Part shown: positions 6,035-13,347 of the stretch, in pieces
How the letters are laid out: every line of letters starts with the position of its first letter
Position numbering within the stretch: position 1 is the stretch's first letter
IMG/VR virus record: IMGVR_UViG_3300042691_029886
Span: 1-20,815 of that record
Direction: 5' to 3' (one strand)
Length of the DNA stretch: 20,815 bases
Source of the DNA: a virus
Notes under the pieces: model-generated
What the model was told of the DNA's origin: nothing
Seen by the model: only the letters and a program-made list of their open reading frames with translations
Databases searched by the model: none
Translations under genes and position numbers: made by a program

Positions 6035-6186
6035 CTTGGGAAACCCCAAAACTTTCAAAGGGTGATGTAGAACTACTCACTATTGCATTAGATGAATATC
6101 TGTATGTTTCAAATTTAGAAATACCAGATATTCCAAAAATGGAAAAACTATTGCATAGACTGGAAGATCATTTGGACAAGTTTTAA
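6031..6186 (+). CDS. Small acidic hypothetical protein (51 aa)
   Basis: ATG 6031 overlaps the zinc-ribbon stop by four bases (ATGA), so translation is probably coupled. The 51 residues are acidic and look helical, with KGDVELLTIALDEYL and a C-terminal MEKLLHRLEDHLDKF amphipathic helix. No motif is recognised. It is supported by the overlap and by coding-like composition. It ends 11 bases before a long inverted repeat. Confidence 0.55.
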   Translation: MTWETPKLSKGDVELLTIALDEYLYVSNLEIPDIPKMEKLLHRLEDHLDKF

Positions 6187-6197
6187 AATCAACACAT

Positions 6198-6250
6198 AAA
6201 TTTGTATCTAAAACTACTATCTGTAAATAGTAAATCTAAGATACAAATTT
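6198..6250. repeat. 12-bp perfect inverted repeat with nested hairpin before a start codon
   Basis: AAATTTGTATCT (6198-6209) and AGATACAAATTT (6239-6250) pair perfectly over 12 bp. The 29-base loop contains a second stem, TACTAT/ATAGTA (6215-6220, 6227-6232). The right arm ends one base before ATG 6252, so in RNA it would cover the ribosome binding region of that gene. No T-run typical of a terminator follows. Confidence 0.85.
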
Positions 6251-6251
6251 T

Positions 6252-6410
6252 ATGGACAATCATACTTTTAGTAATTGGTTGAAAATAAAAGAAACATTTG
6301 AAAAATCTGGTAATACAGATAACATGTTCTATAAGAGAGCATGTGCAATTGTTAAAACTGGTAAAGATCCATTAGAAAAATTTTTAAATCATGATACATT
6401 TAATCAGTAA
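6252..6410 (+). CDS. Small hypothetical protein (52 aa)
   Basis: ATG 6252 starts directly after the right arm of a 12-bp inverted repeat. The 52 residues begin MDNHTFSNWLKIKETFEKSG and contain NMFYKRACAIVKTGKDPLEKF, which I recall as similar to a family of very small conserved cyanophage proteins (FYKRA core). It looks helical and soluble, without Cys pairs or membrane segments. Function unknown. The start site may be occluded in RNA by the repeat, hinting at structure-controlled translation. Confidence 0.6.
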   Translation: MDNHTFSNWLKIKETFEKSGNTDNMFYKRACAIVKTGKDPLEKFLNHDTFNQ

Positions 6411-6414
6411 TTTA

Positions 6415-6513
6415 ATGGAAAATGATTTGTTTGTTTCTTTTCTAGCAACTCTCTTGACAATGGTTCCCATAACAGGTATCATGCTCTTAGGAAATCAATC
6501 AAACAAAGAATGA
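6415..6513 (+). CDS. Tiny single-pass membrane peptide (32 aa)
   Basis: A 32-codon frame from ATG 6415 with one hydrophobic segment (about residues 5-26: LFVSFLATLLTMVPITGIMLL) between an acidic start and a polar tail. Its stop overlaps the next gene as ATGA (6510-6513), pointing to translational coupling with the Phd-like gene. No clear ribosome binding site. It may be a real membrane peptide; the pairing with an antitoxin-like gene is noted as a finding. Confidence 0.45.
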   Translation: MENDLFVSFLATLLTMVPITGIMLLGNQSNKE

Positions 6514-6698
6514 AATCTTTTACAGTTGAGGAATTTGAAGAAAACTTCGATGAACTTTTCTCAAGAGTAGAAAATGGTGAAACATTTATCATTACAAGTG
6601 AGTCTGGAAATGTAGTAATTCTTCCTCACAAAGAAATTGAATCTATTACTGATGATGAATTAGTGAGGATTCATACTGATCACGAAGAAGGATCGTGA
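6510..6698 (+). CDS. Phd/YefM-like antitoxin-type protein, unpaired
   Basis: 62 residues. The first about 45 match the Phd/YefM fold pattern: FTVEEFEENFDELFSRVENGETFIIT, then a short loop and VVILPHKE. In toxin-antitoxin systems this fold dimerises and binds operator DNA, while the C-terminal tail neutralises the toxin. Here the tail is short and acidic and no recognisable RelE-, Doc- or YoeB-type toxin gene is adjacent: downstream are two tRNA genes, upstream a 32-residue membrane peptide with a 4-base overlap. It could block a host toxin, act as a small repressor, or be half of an unusual pair. The fold call is fairly sure; the role is open. Confidence 0.72.
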   Translation: MKSFTVEEFEENFDELFSRVENGETFIITSESGNVVILPHKEIESITDDELVRIHTDHEEGS

Positions 6699-6702
6699 TT
6701 TT
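6679..6702 (+). terminator. Terminator-like hairpin overlapping the Phd-like stop
   Basis: ATCACGA (6679-6685) and TCGTGAT (6693-6699) form a 7-bp perfect stem with loop AGAAGGA; the last stem base plus three T's make TTTT (6699-6702). The stop codon lies inside the right arm. The T-run is short, so termination may be partial. Confidence 0.5.
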
Positions 6703-6704
6703 AT

Positions 6705-6776
6705 GGGACTGTTGCTTATTGGTTAAAGCCCACTGCTTATAACGGTGTGAACAGGGTTCAATTCCCTGCAGTCCTA
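6705..6776 (+). tRNA. tRNA-Ile (anticodon TAT)
   Basis: 72-base cloverleaf: acceptor GGGACTG with CAGTCCT (G-T at the first pair), TT at positions 8-9, D-stem GCTT/AAGC, anticodon stem CACTG/CGGTG with loop CTTATAA, anticodon TAT, T-arm CAGGG/CCCTG around TTCAATT, discriminator A. It would read the Ile codon ATA directly. Most bacteria read ATA with a CAT tRNA modified by TilS, so a TAT anticodon is uncommon. ATA codons do occur in the neighbouring glycan genes. Confidence 0.85.
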
Positions 6777-6779
6777 CTT

Positions 6780-6852
6780 GCTCCTTTAGCTCTCTGGTGA
6801 AAGCACTGTCCTCATAAGACAAGAAAGGTGAGTTCGATCCTCACAAGGAGCA
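6780..6852 (+). tRNA. tRNA-Met-type (anticodon CAT)
   Basis: Three bases after tRNA-Ile. Acceptor GCTCCTT with AAGGAGC is a perfect 7-bp stem; TA at 8-9; D-arm GCTC/AAGC with a TCTGGTGA loop and one mismatch; anticodon stem of four pairs (TGTC/GACA) around CTCATAA, anticodon CAT; T-arm GTGAG/CTCAC around TTCGATC; discriminator A. No encoded CCA and no initiator-type G-C run, so an elongator Met or a TilS-dependent Ile2. A sigma70-type -35 box starts two bases after it. Confidence 0.88.
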
Positions 6853-6853
6853 C

Positions 6854-6882
6854 TTGACACAATGACTGAATATCATTAGAAT
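6854..6882 (+). promoter_or_regulatory. Sigma70-type promoter of the glycan operon
   Basis: TTGACA (6854-6859), 17-base spacer, TAGAAT (6877-6882, one mismatch from TATAAT). The predicted start near 6889 leaves only about 14 bases before the gmd ATG. Arms ATTAGAA (6875-6881) and TTCTAAT (6894-6900) form a 7-bp inverted repeat that takes in most of the -10 and ends three bases before the start codon. No late box is seen here, so the operon seems to be early. Confidence 0.75.
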
Positions 6883-6902
6883 AGTAAAAAATGTTCTAAT
6901 AT

Positions 6903-7904
6903 ATGAAAGTTGCATTAATTACTGGAATTACTGGGCAGGATGGATCCTACCTTGCAGAACTTCTTTTGGAAAAAGGATATGAAGTTCATGGAATTGTTAG
7001 AAGAGCATCCTTAATCAACACTGATAGAATTGATCACATTTATCAAAAATTACATCTTCATTATGGTGATCTTACTGATTCTACTAATCTGATTAGTGTT
7101 ATTCAGAAAGTACAACCTGATGAGATTTATAATCTTGGTGCTCAGAGTCATGTAAAAGTTTCATTTGAAGTTCCTGAGTATACTGGACAGGTTGATGCTT
7201 TAGGAACCTTGAGAGTTCTAGAAGCAGTTAGACTTCTTGGGATGGAGAAGAAAACTAAAATCTACCAAGCATCAACATCTGAACTTTATGGATTGGTTCA
7301 GGAAACTCCTCAGAAGGAAACCACACCATTTTATCCAAGGTCCCCATATGGTGTTGCAAAGATCTATGGTTATTGGATTACCAAAAACTATCGTGAATCA
7401 TATGGTCTTTATGCTTGCACTGGGATTCTTTTTAATCATGAATCACCTCGCAGGGGAGAGACATTTGTTACTAGGAAGATTACAGTAGGTCTTTCTAGAA
7501 TCTCTGTTGGTCTTCAAGATTGTCTTTATCTTGGTAACTTGAATGCAAAGAGGGATTGGGGTCATGCCAAAGACTTTGTAGAAGCAATGTGGTTAATGCT
7601 TCAGCAAGATCAACCAGATGACTTTGTGATTGCTACTGGAGTTCAGTATTCAGTCAGAGAGTTTGTAGAGGAAGCAGCACCATACTTTGGAATGAAAATT
7701 AGATGGGAAGGTGAAGGTCTAGATGAGGTTGGCATTGATGAGTATAGTGGTAATGTGATCATTAGAGTCAGTCCTAAATATTTCAGACCTGCTGAAGTAG
7801 AGACTTTATTAGGTGATGCCACTAAGGCAAAGGAAAAATTAGGTTGGGAACCTAAGATTTCATTTAAACAATTAGTTGAGGATATGTGCATTCATGGACA
7901 ATAA
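6903..7904 (+). CDS. gmd: GDP-mannose 4,6-dehydratase
   Basis: 333 residues, slightly shorter than typical bacterial Gmd. It converts GDP-D-mannose to GDP-4-keto-6-deoxy-D-mannose with bound NADP in the cytosol, the first committed step to GDP-L-fucose, GDP-colitose and related sugars. Visible features: Rossmann motif [15 protein letters not shown] (residues 8-22), VRRAS (32-36), catalytic Thr125/Glu127 in STSELYG, Tyr149 and Lys153 in [10 protein letters not shown], and the Gmd signature [16 protein letters not shown] (178-193). The residues match the Thr-Glu-Tyr-Lys set of the E. coli enzyme. It is the first gene of the operon; no manB or manC is present, so GDP-mannose must come from the host. 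Gmd genes are known in some cyanophages. Confidence 0.96.
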   Translation: MKVALITGITGQDGSYLAELLLEKGYEVHGIVRRASLINTDRIDHIYQKLHLHYGDLTDSTNLISVIQKVQPDEIYNLGAQSHVKVSFEVPEYTGQVDALGTLRVLEAVRLLGMEKKTKIYQASTSELYGLVQETPQKETTPFYPRSPYGVAKIYGYWITKNYRESYGLYACTGILFNHESPRRGETFVTRKITVGLSRISVGLQDCLYLGNLNAKRDWGHAKDFVEAMWLMLQQDQPDDFVIATGVQYSVREFVEEAAPYFGMKIRWEGEGLDEVGIDEYSGNVIIRVSPKYFRPAEVETLLGDATKAKEKLGWEPKISFKQLVEDMCIHGQ

Positions 7905-8460
7905 AAAAATAAATCATATTTATGATCAACCCCAATTTGGGGAAGATTGGTTTTCTTATTCAAGATTATATTCTGAGATGGTAAATAGATTTCCCTCAGG
8001 AAGTCATTTTGTTGAAATTGGATCTTGGAAAGGGAAGTCTTCTGCTTACATGGCAGTAGAAATTGCAAACTCAGGAAAGTCTATACAGTTTGATTGTATA
8101 GATCCTTGGCCAGATTGGAAACCTGAAGGTGAATATTTTGAAACTATGTGTCAAAATTTGCATGAAACTTTCTTGAATAATGTAAACCCAGTAAAAGAAT
8201 ATCTAAATCCAATAAAGTTAACTTCTATGGAAGCAGTTAAGCAATATGAAGATAACTCTTTAGATTTTGTTTTTATTGATGGTAATCATGAATATGAATA
8301 TGTCTTTGAGGATATTAATTTTTGGATAAAAAAAATAAAGAAAGGAGGTGTTTTATCTGGACATGATTACCACTATCCCCCAGTGATTAAAGCAGTTTCT
8401 GATAATGGTTTAACTGATGTTGTTGCTAGGGAGGGGTGTTGGTACTATGAAGTTAGATAG
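7894..8460 (+). CDS. Class I SAM-dependent methyltransferase
   Basis: ATG 7894 gives 188 residues and overlaps gmd by 11 bases; an in-frame ATG at 7876 would deepen the overlap. Motif I is [15 protein letters not shown] (residues 40-54), the SAM-binding loop. CIDPWPDW (68-75) is the acidic second strand, and [13 protein letters not shown] (125-137) resembles the Asp/His motif of Methyltransf_24-type enzymes. A C-terminal [14 protein letters not shown] fits the same family. Its place between gmd and the fucose synthase suggests it methylates a nucleotide sugar or a finished sugar residue, but the acceptor is not deducible from sequence. Confidence 0.8.
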   Translation: MDNKKINHIYDQPQFGEDWFSYSRLYSEMVNRFPSGSHFVEIGSWKGKSSAYMAVEIANSGKSIQFDCIDPWPDWKPEGEYFETMCQNLHETFLNNVNPVKEYLNPIKLTSMEAVKQYEDNSLDFVFIDGNHEYEYVFEDINFWIKKIKKGGVLSGHDYHYPPVIKAVSDNGLTDVVAREGCWYYEVR

Positions 8461-9391
8461 TAAAATTTTTGTTGCTGGCCATAGAGGATTAGTTGGATCA
8501 TCTATTACTAGGAAGTTAAAAGAACTTGGTTATACTAATGTTCTTGGTTTGAGAAAATCTTTATTAGATCTCACTTCTCAAGAACAAGTAGAAGAGTTCT
8601 TTGAAACTCAAAGACCTGAGTATGTGTTTCTTGCTGCAGCTAAAGTTGGAGGAATTGGACATAACAAAGAAAACCCAGCAGATTTTATTAGAGAAAATCT
8701 TCAAATTCAAACTAATGTAATTGATGCTTCATATAGAAATGGTTGTAAGAAACTTTTGTTTTTAGGTTCTGCTTGCATCTATCCTAAACATGCACCAGTT
8801 CCAATTAAGGAAGAATACTTAATGACTGGACCCCTTGAAGAAACTAATATTGCATATTCTCTTGCAAAGATATCTGGATATTTGATGTGTAAAAAGTATA
8901 CAGAACAGTATGGATTCCCAACTGTTTCTGTTATGCCAAATAACCTCTACGGAATTAATGATAACTTTATTATTGAACAGTGTCATGTAATTCCTAGTTT
9001 CATTAACAAGTTTATTCATGCAAAAGAAAATAATCTTAATGAAGTAGTTTGCTTTGGTGATGGAACTCCAACTAGAGAATTTTTGTTCTCTGATGATCTT
9101 GCAGATGGTCTTATCTTCTTGATGAACAACTACAATGATCCAGAAATTATTAACATAGGTCCACAGAGAGAAGTAAGTATCAAAGAGTTGTCTGAACTTG
9201 TTGCTAATCTTGTTGGATATAAAGGAAATATTGTTTGGGATACTACTAAACCAAATGGAACTCCTAGAAGAGCATTGGATACTTCCAAAATGGATTCTCT
9301 TGGTTGGAAAGCAAAGACATCACTAGAGGATGGATTGAAAGTTACTATTGATTGGTTTTTACAAAATAGGGAGAATTATGTCAGAGTATAA
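8447..9391 (+). CDS. fcl: GDP-L-fucose synthase (epimerase/reductase), or ColC-like
   Basis: Start at ATG 8447 with GGGAGGGG about 11 bases upstream; it overlaps the methyltransferase by 14 bases and gives 314 residues. It epimerises C3/C5 and reduces C4 of GDP-4-keto-6-deoxymannose with NADPH. Visible: VAGHRGLVGSSI Rossmann motif (9-20), AAAKVGGIGHN (63-73), Ser108 and Cys110 in GSACIYP, Tyr137 and Lys141 in YSLAK, NLYGINDNF, and His180 in CHVIP. These match Ser107, Cys109, Tyr136, Lys140 and His179 of E. coli Fcl. Colitose synthase ColC is a relative with a similar core; since a ColD-like gene follows directly, ColC activity alone or both activities are possible. Confidence 0.88.
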   Translation: MKLDSKIFVAGHRGLVGSSITRKLKELGYTNVLGLRKSLLDLTSQEQVEEFFETQRPEYVFLAAAKVGGIGHNKENPADFIRENLQIQTNVIDASYRNGCKKLLFLGSACIYPKHAPVPIKEEYLMTGPLEETNIAYSLAKISGYLMCKKYTEQYGFPTVSVMPNNLYGINDNFIIEQCHVIPSFINKFIHAKENNLNEVVCFGDGTPTREFLFSDDLADGLIFLMNNYNDPEIINIGPQREVSIKELSELVANLVGYKGNIVWDTTKPNGTPRRALDTSKMDSLGWKAKTSLEDGLKVTIDWFLQNRENYVRV

Positions 9392-10541
9392 GTGGCCTCT
9401 TATGAAAAATACTCTCTCCTTTTTGGATAGGGTAAAACTTGCGAAGTTTGTATTATCATCAGATAAGTTTACTCAAGGTAAAAAAGTTCAAGAATTTGAA
9501 AATGCTTGGTCTGAGTGGATTGGATCTAAACACTCCCTGTTTGTAACTTCTGGCAGCACTGCAAATTTTCTGTTAGTTGCTGCTGTGATGGAAAAATATG
9601 GATTGAAACCTGGAGATAAAGTAGTTCTTCCTGCATGTACATGGGTTACAAATATCAATCCTATTTTTCAGTTAGGTCTTACTCCAATCTTCTGTGATAT
9701 CAATCTTCAAAATTACAGTTTTGATATTGATAATCTGAGGAGAATATCTGAGAAACATTCAGATATTAAAATGATATTTGTTACACATCTGTTAGGCATT
9801 CCTGCTGACAATGCTAAGTATCAAGAGATCTTTCCAGATGCAATTATTCTAGATGATGTTTGTGAATCTCATGGATGCACTTCTTATGATGGATCTAAAG
9901 TGGGTTCAAAAAGTTTGGGTGCAACTTTTAGTTTTTATTTTGGTCATCACATGTCAACCATTGAAGGTGGTATGATCTCTACTAATGATAGTGAACTGTA
10001 TGATCTGATGAAACTTAAAAGGTCTCATGGTCTTGCAAGAGTATCTGATAAATTTGAATATTATTCAAATCAAAATCCAGAAATTGAAAGATCATTCCTT
10101 TTTGTAACTGATGGATATAACTTTAGAAATACCGAACTTGCAGCAGTTCTAGGTCTTTCTCAACTTAAAAGACTTGATCAGTTTATCAAAATAAGAAGAG
10201 ATAACTATTTTAAGTTTCTTGGTGCTGTATATGAAAATAAAAATCTACATCCAGTCTATCCAAGTTTGGGTAATAGTTGTTTTTGTTTCCCATTTATTTG
10301 TAAAACAAAAGAAATCAAACAAAAACTGATTAGTCTCTTTGATAAGTATTCTATAGAATATAGACCTGTTGTTGGAGGTAATTTACTTAGACAACCATAT
10401 ATGGTAAACTACTCAGTGGAATGCCCTTCGAAGGTTTTGAATGTAGATATCCTTCACGAAAATGGGGTATACATAGGTAATAGTCAGTTTGTTTCTGATA
10501 AAGAAATCGAAATCATTAAAGAAATTATTGGAGAAATTTGA
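9378..10541 (+). CDS. ColD-like GDP-4-keto-6-deoxymannose 3-dehydratase
   Basis: ATG 9378 (GGGAG nearby) gives 387 residues and overlaps fcl by 14 bases. It has the DegT/DnrJ/EryC1 aminotransferase fold: FTQGKKVQEFE, VTSGSTANFL (56-65), LPACTWVTN (84-92) and DDVCESHG (159-166). At the position of the PLP-binding lysine the sequence reads GHHMSTIEGG (189-198), so His190 replaces lysine. That swap marks the dehydratases ColD (His188 in E. coli) and the RfbH/E1 group. With a GDP-mannose dehydratase adjacent and no obvious [2Fe-2S] cysteine cluster, ColD is the better match. It would remove the C3 hydroxyl of GDP-4-keto-6-deoxymannose, using PLP and glutamate, en route to GDP-colitose. The stop overlaps the next start (TGATG). 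Confidence 0.82.
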   Translation: MSEYKWPLMKNTLSFLDRVKLAKFVLSSDKFTQGKKVQEFENAWSEWIGSKHSLFVTSGSTANFLLVAAVMEKYGLKPGDKVVLPACTWVTNINPIFQLGLTPIFCDINLQNYSFDIDNLRRISEKHSDIKMIFVTHLLGIPADNAKYQEIFPDAIILDDVCESHGCTSYDGSKVGSKSLGATFSFYFGHHMSTIEGGMISTNDSELYDLMKLKRSHGLARVSDKFEYYSNQNPEIERSFLFVTDGYNFRNTELAAVLGLSQLKRLDQFIKIRRDNYFKFLGAVYENKNLHPVYPSLGNSCFCFPFICKTKEIKQKLISLFDKYSIEYRPVVGGNLLRQPYMVNYSVECPSKVLNVDILHENGVYIGNSQFVSDKEIEIIKEIIGEI

Positions 10542-10885
10542 TGGAAAAACTTGGTGAATTTATTGAAAACATTATTAAGGAAACAGTAGATAGAGTTCTT
10601 TTTTCTGGTGAAGAAGTTCCAGATGTAGAATACATTGCAACTGATAATCTTGGAGAAATTGTTGAGAAACTAGCGATCCTTCACATCAGAACATGGATGC
10701 TTGAAGATGCAATTCAAGAAGCAACAACAGATGAAGAGATTGCTCATTTAAAAAGAAAAATTGATATCTGTTTTAAAGTAAAAAGACCTAAGTTGGTACA
10801 AGCAATCAACATTATGATTGATGATGCAATTACAAATGAAAAAAGTCTACGAGAAGACTCTGTAAAACTTTATAAGGGGGTTTGA
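10541..10885 (+). CDS. DUF4254-like helical protein
   Basis: ATG 10541 overlaps the ColD-like stop by one base (TGATG) with GGAG eight bases upstream; 114 residues. The core at about residues 43-94 (EKLAILHIRTWMLEDAI, DEEIAHLKRKIDICFKVKRP, LVQAINIMIDDAI) matches the pattern I recall for DUF4254: an all-helical domain with a W-x2-ED motif and a KR-x-ID helix, often found in glycan gene clusters. No catalytic residues are evident. It may be an accessory or regulatory protein for glycan synthesis. The family call is tentative and the function unknown. Confidence 0.65.
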   Translation: MEKLGEFIENIIKETVDRVLFSGEEVPDVEYIATDNLGEIVEKLAILHIRTWMLEDAIQEATTDEEIAHLKRKIDICFKVKRPKLVQAINIMIDDAITNEKSLREDSVKLYKGV

Positions 10886-10898
10886 GGAATAACAGTTG

Positions 10899-11786
10899 AT
10901 GACTGAAATTAAAAAAATTTGTTTCTTCAATCATTATCATAATGGAGATATTGTAAATAACAGGGCATTTGTGGAAGAAATAATTCAACACATTGATGTT
11001 GAATATTACTATGCTCATCCAAATAATCCTGCCATAATTAAAGATTTAAATATACAAAATGCTTCTAGTGATATTTTGAGTTCTTTAAGTATAACTACAA
11101 AACTTTCTCAAATTGAAGATACTTTGTATATCAACACTTGGATTGGGTCTTCTTTTGGACCTGAAAATGAATACACTGGCAATTGTTCTTTAGTCAGTAT
11201 ATACAATATGTTTTCACACATATACGAAGAATTAAATAAAATATTTGGAACCAATTTAAAACTATCAAATCCTGAAAATTATTTTCCATTAATAGATTAT
11301 ACCAAATATAATATTTTTAAAGTTTCTGATTTTGTTTCACAGCATCAAAATCAAAAAATTCTTTTTTGTAATGGACCATGTTTATCTGGACAATGTGAAT
11401 ATTCTGGTGACATGAAATCTATTATAATTGAATTGGCAGAAAAAAATCCTAACAAAATTTTTATAGCAACTCATAAGTTCGAATCTAATATTAGCAACAT
11501 TAAATTTACTGATGATATTATTCAATCTGATTCTACAGATTTGAATGAAATTGCTTATCTTTCTTTGTCTTGTGATCTAATTGTTGGAAGAGCTTCTGGT
11601 CCACTTTGTTTTTGTTGCAACTCAGAAAATATGAATGATCCTACAAAAACATTCTATGTGTTTGGTATTAATGAAACTGATTGCCCTCCTTGGAATTTAA
11701 ATGTAAATTGTAATTTCATATTTGAAGAATATTCTAATTATGAAGATTTAAAGTCTTCTATATTTGATTTAATTTTAGAATCATGA
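10899..11786 (+). CDS. Probable GT-B-type glycosyltransferase of unknown family
   Basis: ATG 10899 (GAGG 11 bases upstream) gives 295 residues. The N-terminal strand-loop KICFFNHYHNGDIVNNR resembles the first loop of GT-B enzymes such as the GT9 heptosyltransferases. The C-terminal half has ILFCNGPCLSG (154-164) and, at about 208-235, IIQSDSTDLNEIAYL and CDLIVGRASGPL, which resembles the donor-site segment of GT9-like enzymes. Nine or more cysteines are present, which is high. It sits among glycosyltransferases, and its stop overlaps the next ATG (ATGA). The family cannot be fixed from motifs alone. It is very AT-rich, with arginine encoded by AGA/AGG. Confidence 0.55.
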   Translation: MTEIKKICFFNHYHNGDIVNNRAFVEEIIQHIDVEYYYAHPNNPAIIKDLNIQNASSDILSSLSITTKLSQIEDTLYINTWIGSSFGPENEYTGNCSLVSIYNMFSHIYEELNKIFGTNLKLSNPENYFPLIDYTKYNIFKVSDFVSQHQNQKILFCNGPCLSGQCEYSGDMKSIIIELAEKNPNKIFIATHKFESNISNIKFTDDIIQSDSTDLNEIAYLSLSCDLIVGRASGPLCFCCNSENMNDPTKTFYVFGINETDCPPWNLNVNCNFIFEEYSNYEDLKSSIFDLILES

Positions 11787-12433
11787 AACATCCTTTAAAT
11801 AAATTTTTTGATAAAGTTATAGTTCTTACCACAACTCATGAGTCATGTAAGGACAGGATAGAGAGGTTTAAAACTAGAAGTAAAAATCTAGAATATGAAT
11901 TTTTCTATGGGACACATGCTGCAGATATGAACATTGATTTTTATAGGGAAAATGGATGTGAGCCCATAACTGATGGTCAAATATCTTGTGCAGTAAATCA
12001 TTTAAATTTATATCAATATATCATTAATAACAATATATCTAATTGTCTTATATTGGAAGATGATGCAGTTATAACAGAAGATATTCAATATATTGAAGAT
12101 TGTTTATCTAAACTTCCTTCAGATTGGAAGTTAGTTTACCTTGGGTATATAAACTATCATTATATTCATCCTAATTATTCTGATCATTTATTTAAATTTT
12201 CTTCTAAAAATTATGTTGTTTTGGATTGTACTTTTGGGTTTGCAATAACTAAAGATTTTGCTTCTAAACTATATGATGCAAATAAAACTATAAACAATAC
12301 TGCTGATGGATCTATTCAAAGATTGATTAGGGAAGATGATATTGATGTTTATGCTACAGTTCCTAAAGTAGTAGAGCATGAGGGATTGGAATCTATTCTT
12401 GCTATGGTAGATAGGGGAGACTTTAAAAGATGA
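11783..12433 (+). CDS. GT25-like glycosyltransferase (first of three)
   Basis: 216 residues, joined to the previous gene by an ATGA overlap. GT25 pattern: KVIVLTTTHESCKDRIERF (11-29) as the N-terminal donor-site strand, FFYGTHAADM, GQISCAVNHLNLYQYI (65-80) as the conserved acidic/His segment, LILEDDAVI (89-97) as the metal-binding EDD, LPSDWKLVYLGY, and a C-terminal Asp-Val-Tyr-rich end. GT25 enzymes of bacterial LPS clusters transfer galactose or glucose in a GT-A fold; the actual sugar cannot be told here. It differs clearly in sequence from the other two GT25-like genes downstream, so these are not recent duplicates. Confidence 0.83.
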   Translation: MKHPLNKFFDKVIVLTTTHESCKDRIERFKTRSKNLEYEFFYGTHAADMNIDFYRENGCEPITDGQISCAVNHLNLYQYIINNNISNCLILEDDAVITEDIQYIEDCLSKLPSDWKLVYLGYINYHYIHPNYSDHLFKFSSKNYVVLDCTFGFAITKDFASKLYDANKTINNTADGSIQRLIREDDIDVYATVPKVVEHEGLESILAMVDRGDFKR

Positions 12434-13347
12434 AAAAAATAAAACTTTATTTTGATAATTTTTGGCCAGAATTTAATTATCAAAATAATATTTTTACATG
12501 GGCTCTTTCTCAATCATATGATGTTATTATTGATAAAGATTCTCCAGATTTATTAATTACTACTAATCACTTACTTGAGGATAAAAAATCTAAATTAATT
12601 TTTTATCAATCAGAACCTTGGTTTTTAACTTCAGATGGGACTTTAGATAGATCTAAATTTTCACATGCTATCTCAACCTTTAATTTTAATGATCCATTTT
12701 TAAAAAGAGTTCCTTTATGTTTATGGTATCATTATGAATATTTCTCTCATGGACTTATAGATGACTATGAATATTTTCTAAATCATACTCCTGAAATAAA
12801 AAATATTCCTAATGATTTTTGTTCTTTTGTATCTAGAAATCCAACTTATCCAAGAAAAGAATTTTTTGATCTGTTGAGTCAATATAAGTTTGTAACTGCT
12901 TCTGGAAGTTTGTGTAATAATTCTTCACTAGTTCCTGGGAATATTGGGACATTAAGTGGATCAGTAGAAAAAACAAAATACTTATCAAATTTTAAATTTA
13001 ATATTTGTTTTGATAATTCTGAAGGATGTATAAAATCTTTTTCAGATTCAACTCTTATTAGTAAATCTGGCATCTTCACTGAAAAATTATATGAGGCAAT
13101 GTTAGCAAATACCATACCAATTTATTGGGGAAATGCTGATATATCTAATGATATTAATACTAAATGTATAATTAATGTTCATGACTATGATAATTTGAAT
13201 GATGTAGTTGACAAAGTTATTGAAATTGACTCTGATGATAATTTATATTTTGATTATATAAATCAAAAATATGTAGAAGACACTAAAGATAATATTTTTA
13301 GTAAAGAATATATTGTAGAATTAATGAAAATTTTGGTAGAAACATGA
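12430..13347 (+). CDS. GT10 alpha-1,3-type fucosyltransferase
   Basis: 305 residues, ATGA-coupled on both sides. It carries the GT10 C-terminal donor-domain hallmarks in order: CSFVSRN (131-137), YPRKEFFDLLSQYKFVTASG (140-159), KYLSNFKFNICFDNS (183-197), and GIFTEKLYEAMLANTIPIYWG (214-234), with the conserved Asn, Ser, Thr-Glu-Lys and Tyr-Trp-Gly residues. GT10 enzymes use GDP-L-fucose, which the upstream Gmd and fucose synthase can supply; enzymes using GDP-colitose are also conceivable. No signal peptide, so it acts in the cytosol or at the inner membrane. It is strongly AT-rich: the 60 bases at 12481-12540 contain only 14 G or C. Confidence 0.85.
   Translation: MKKIKLYFDNFWPEFNYQNNIFTWALSQSYDVIIDKDSPDLLITTNHLLEDKKSKLIFYQSEPWFLTSDGTLDRSKFSHAISTFNFNDPFLKRVPLCLWYHYEYFSHGLIDDYEYFLNHTPEIKNIPNDFCSFVSRNPTYPRKEFFDLLSQYKFVTASGSLCNNSSLVPGNIGTLSGSVEKTKYLSNFKFNICFDNSEGCIKSFSDSTLISKSGIFTEKLYEAMLANTIPIYWGNADISNDINTKCIINVHDYDNLNDVVDKVIEIDSDDNLYFDYINQKYVEDTKDNIFSKEYIVELMKILVET

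Noticed and set aside
9378-10541. RfbH/E1-type CDP-sugar dehydratase
   Set aside because: It shares the His replacement, but there is no evident [2Fe-2S] cysteine cluster and the neighbours make GDP-sugars.
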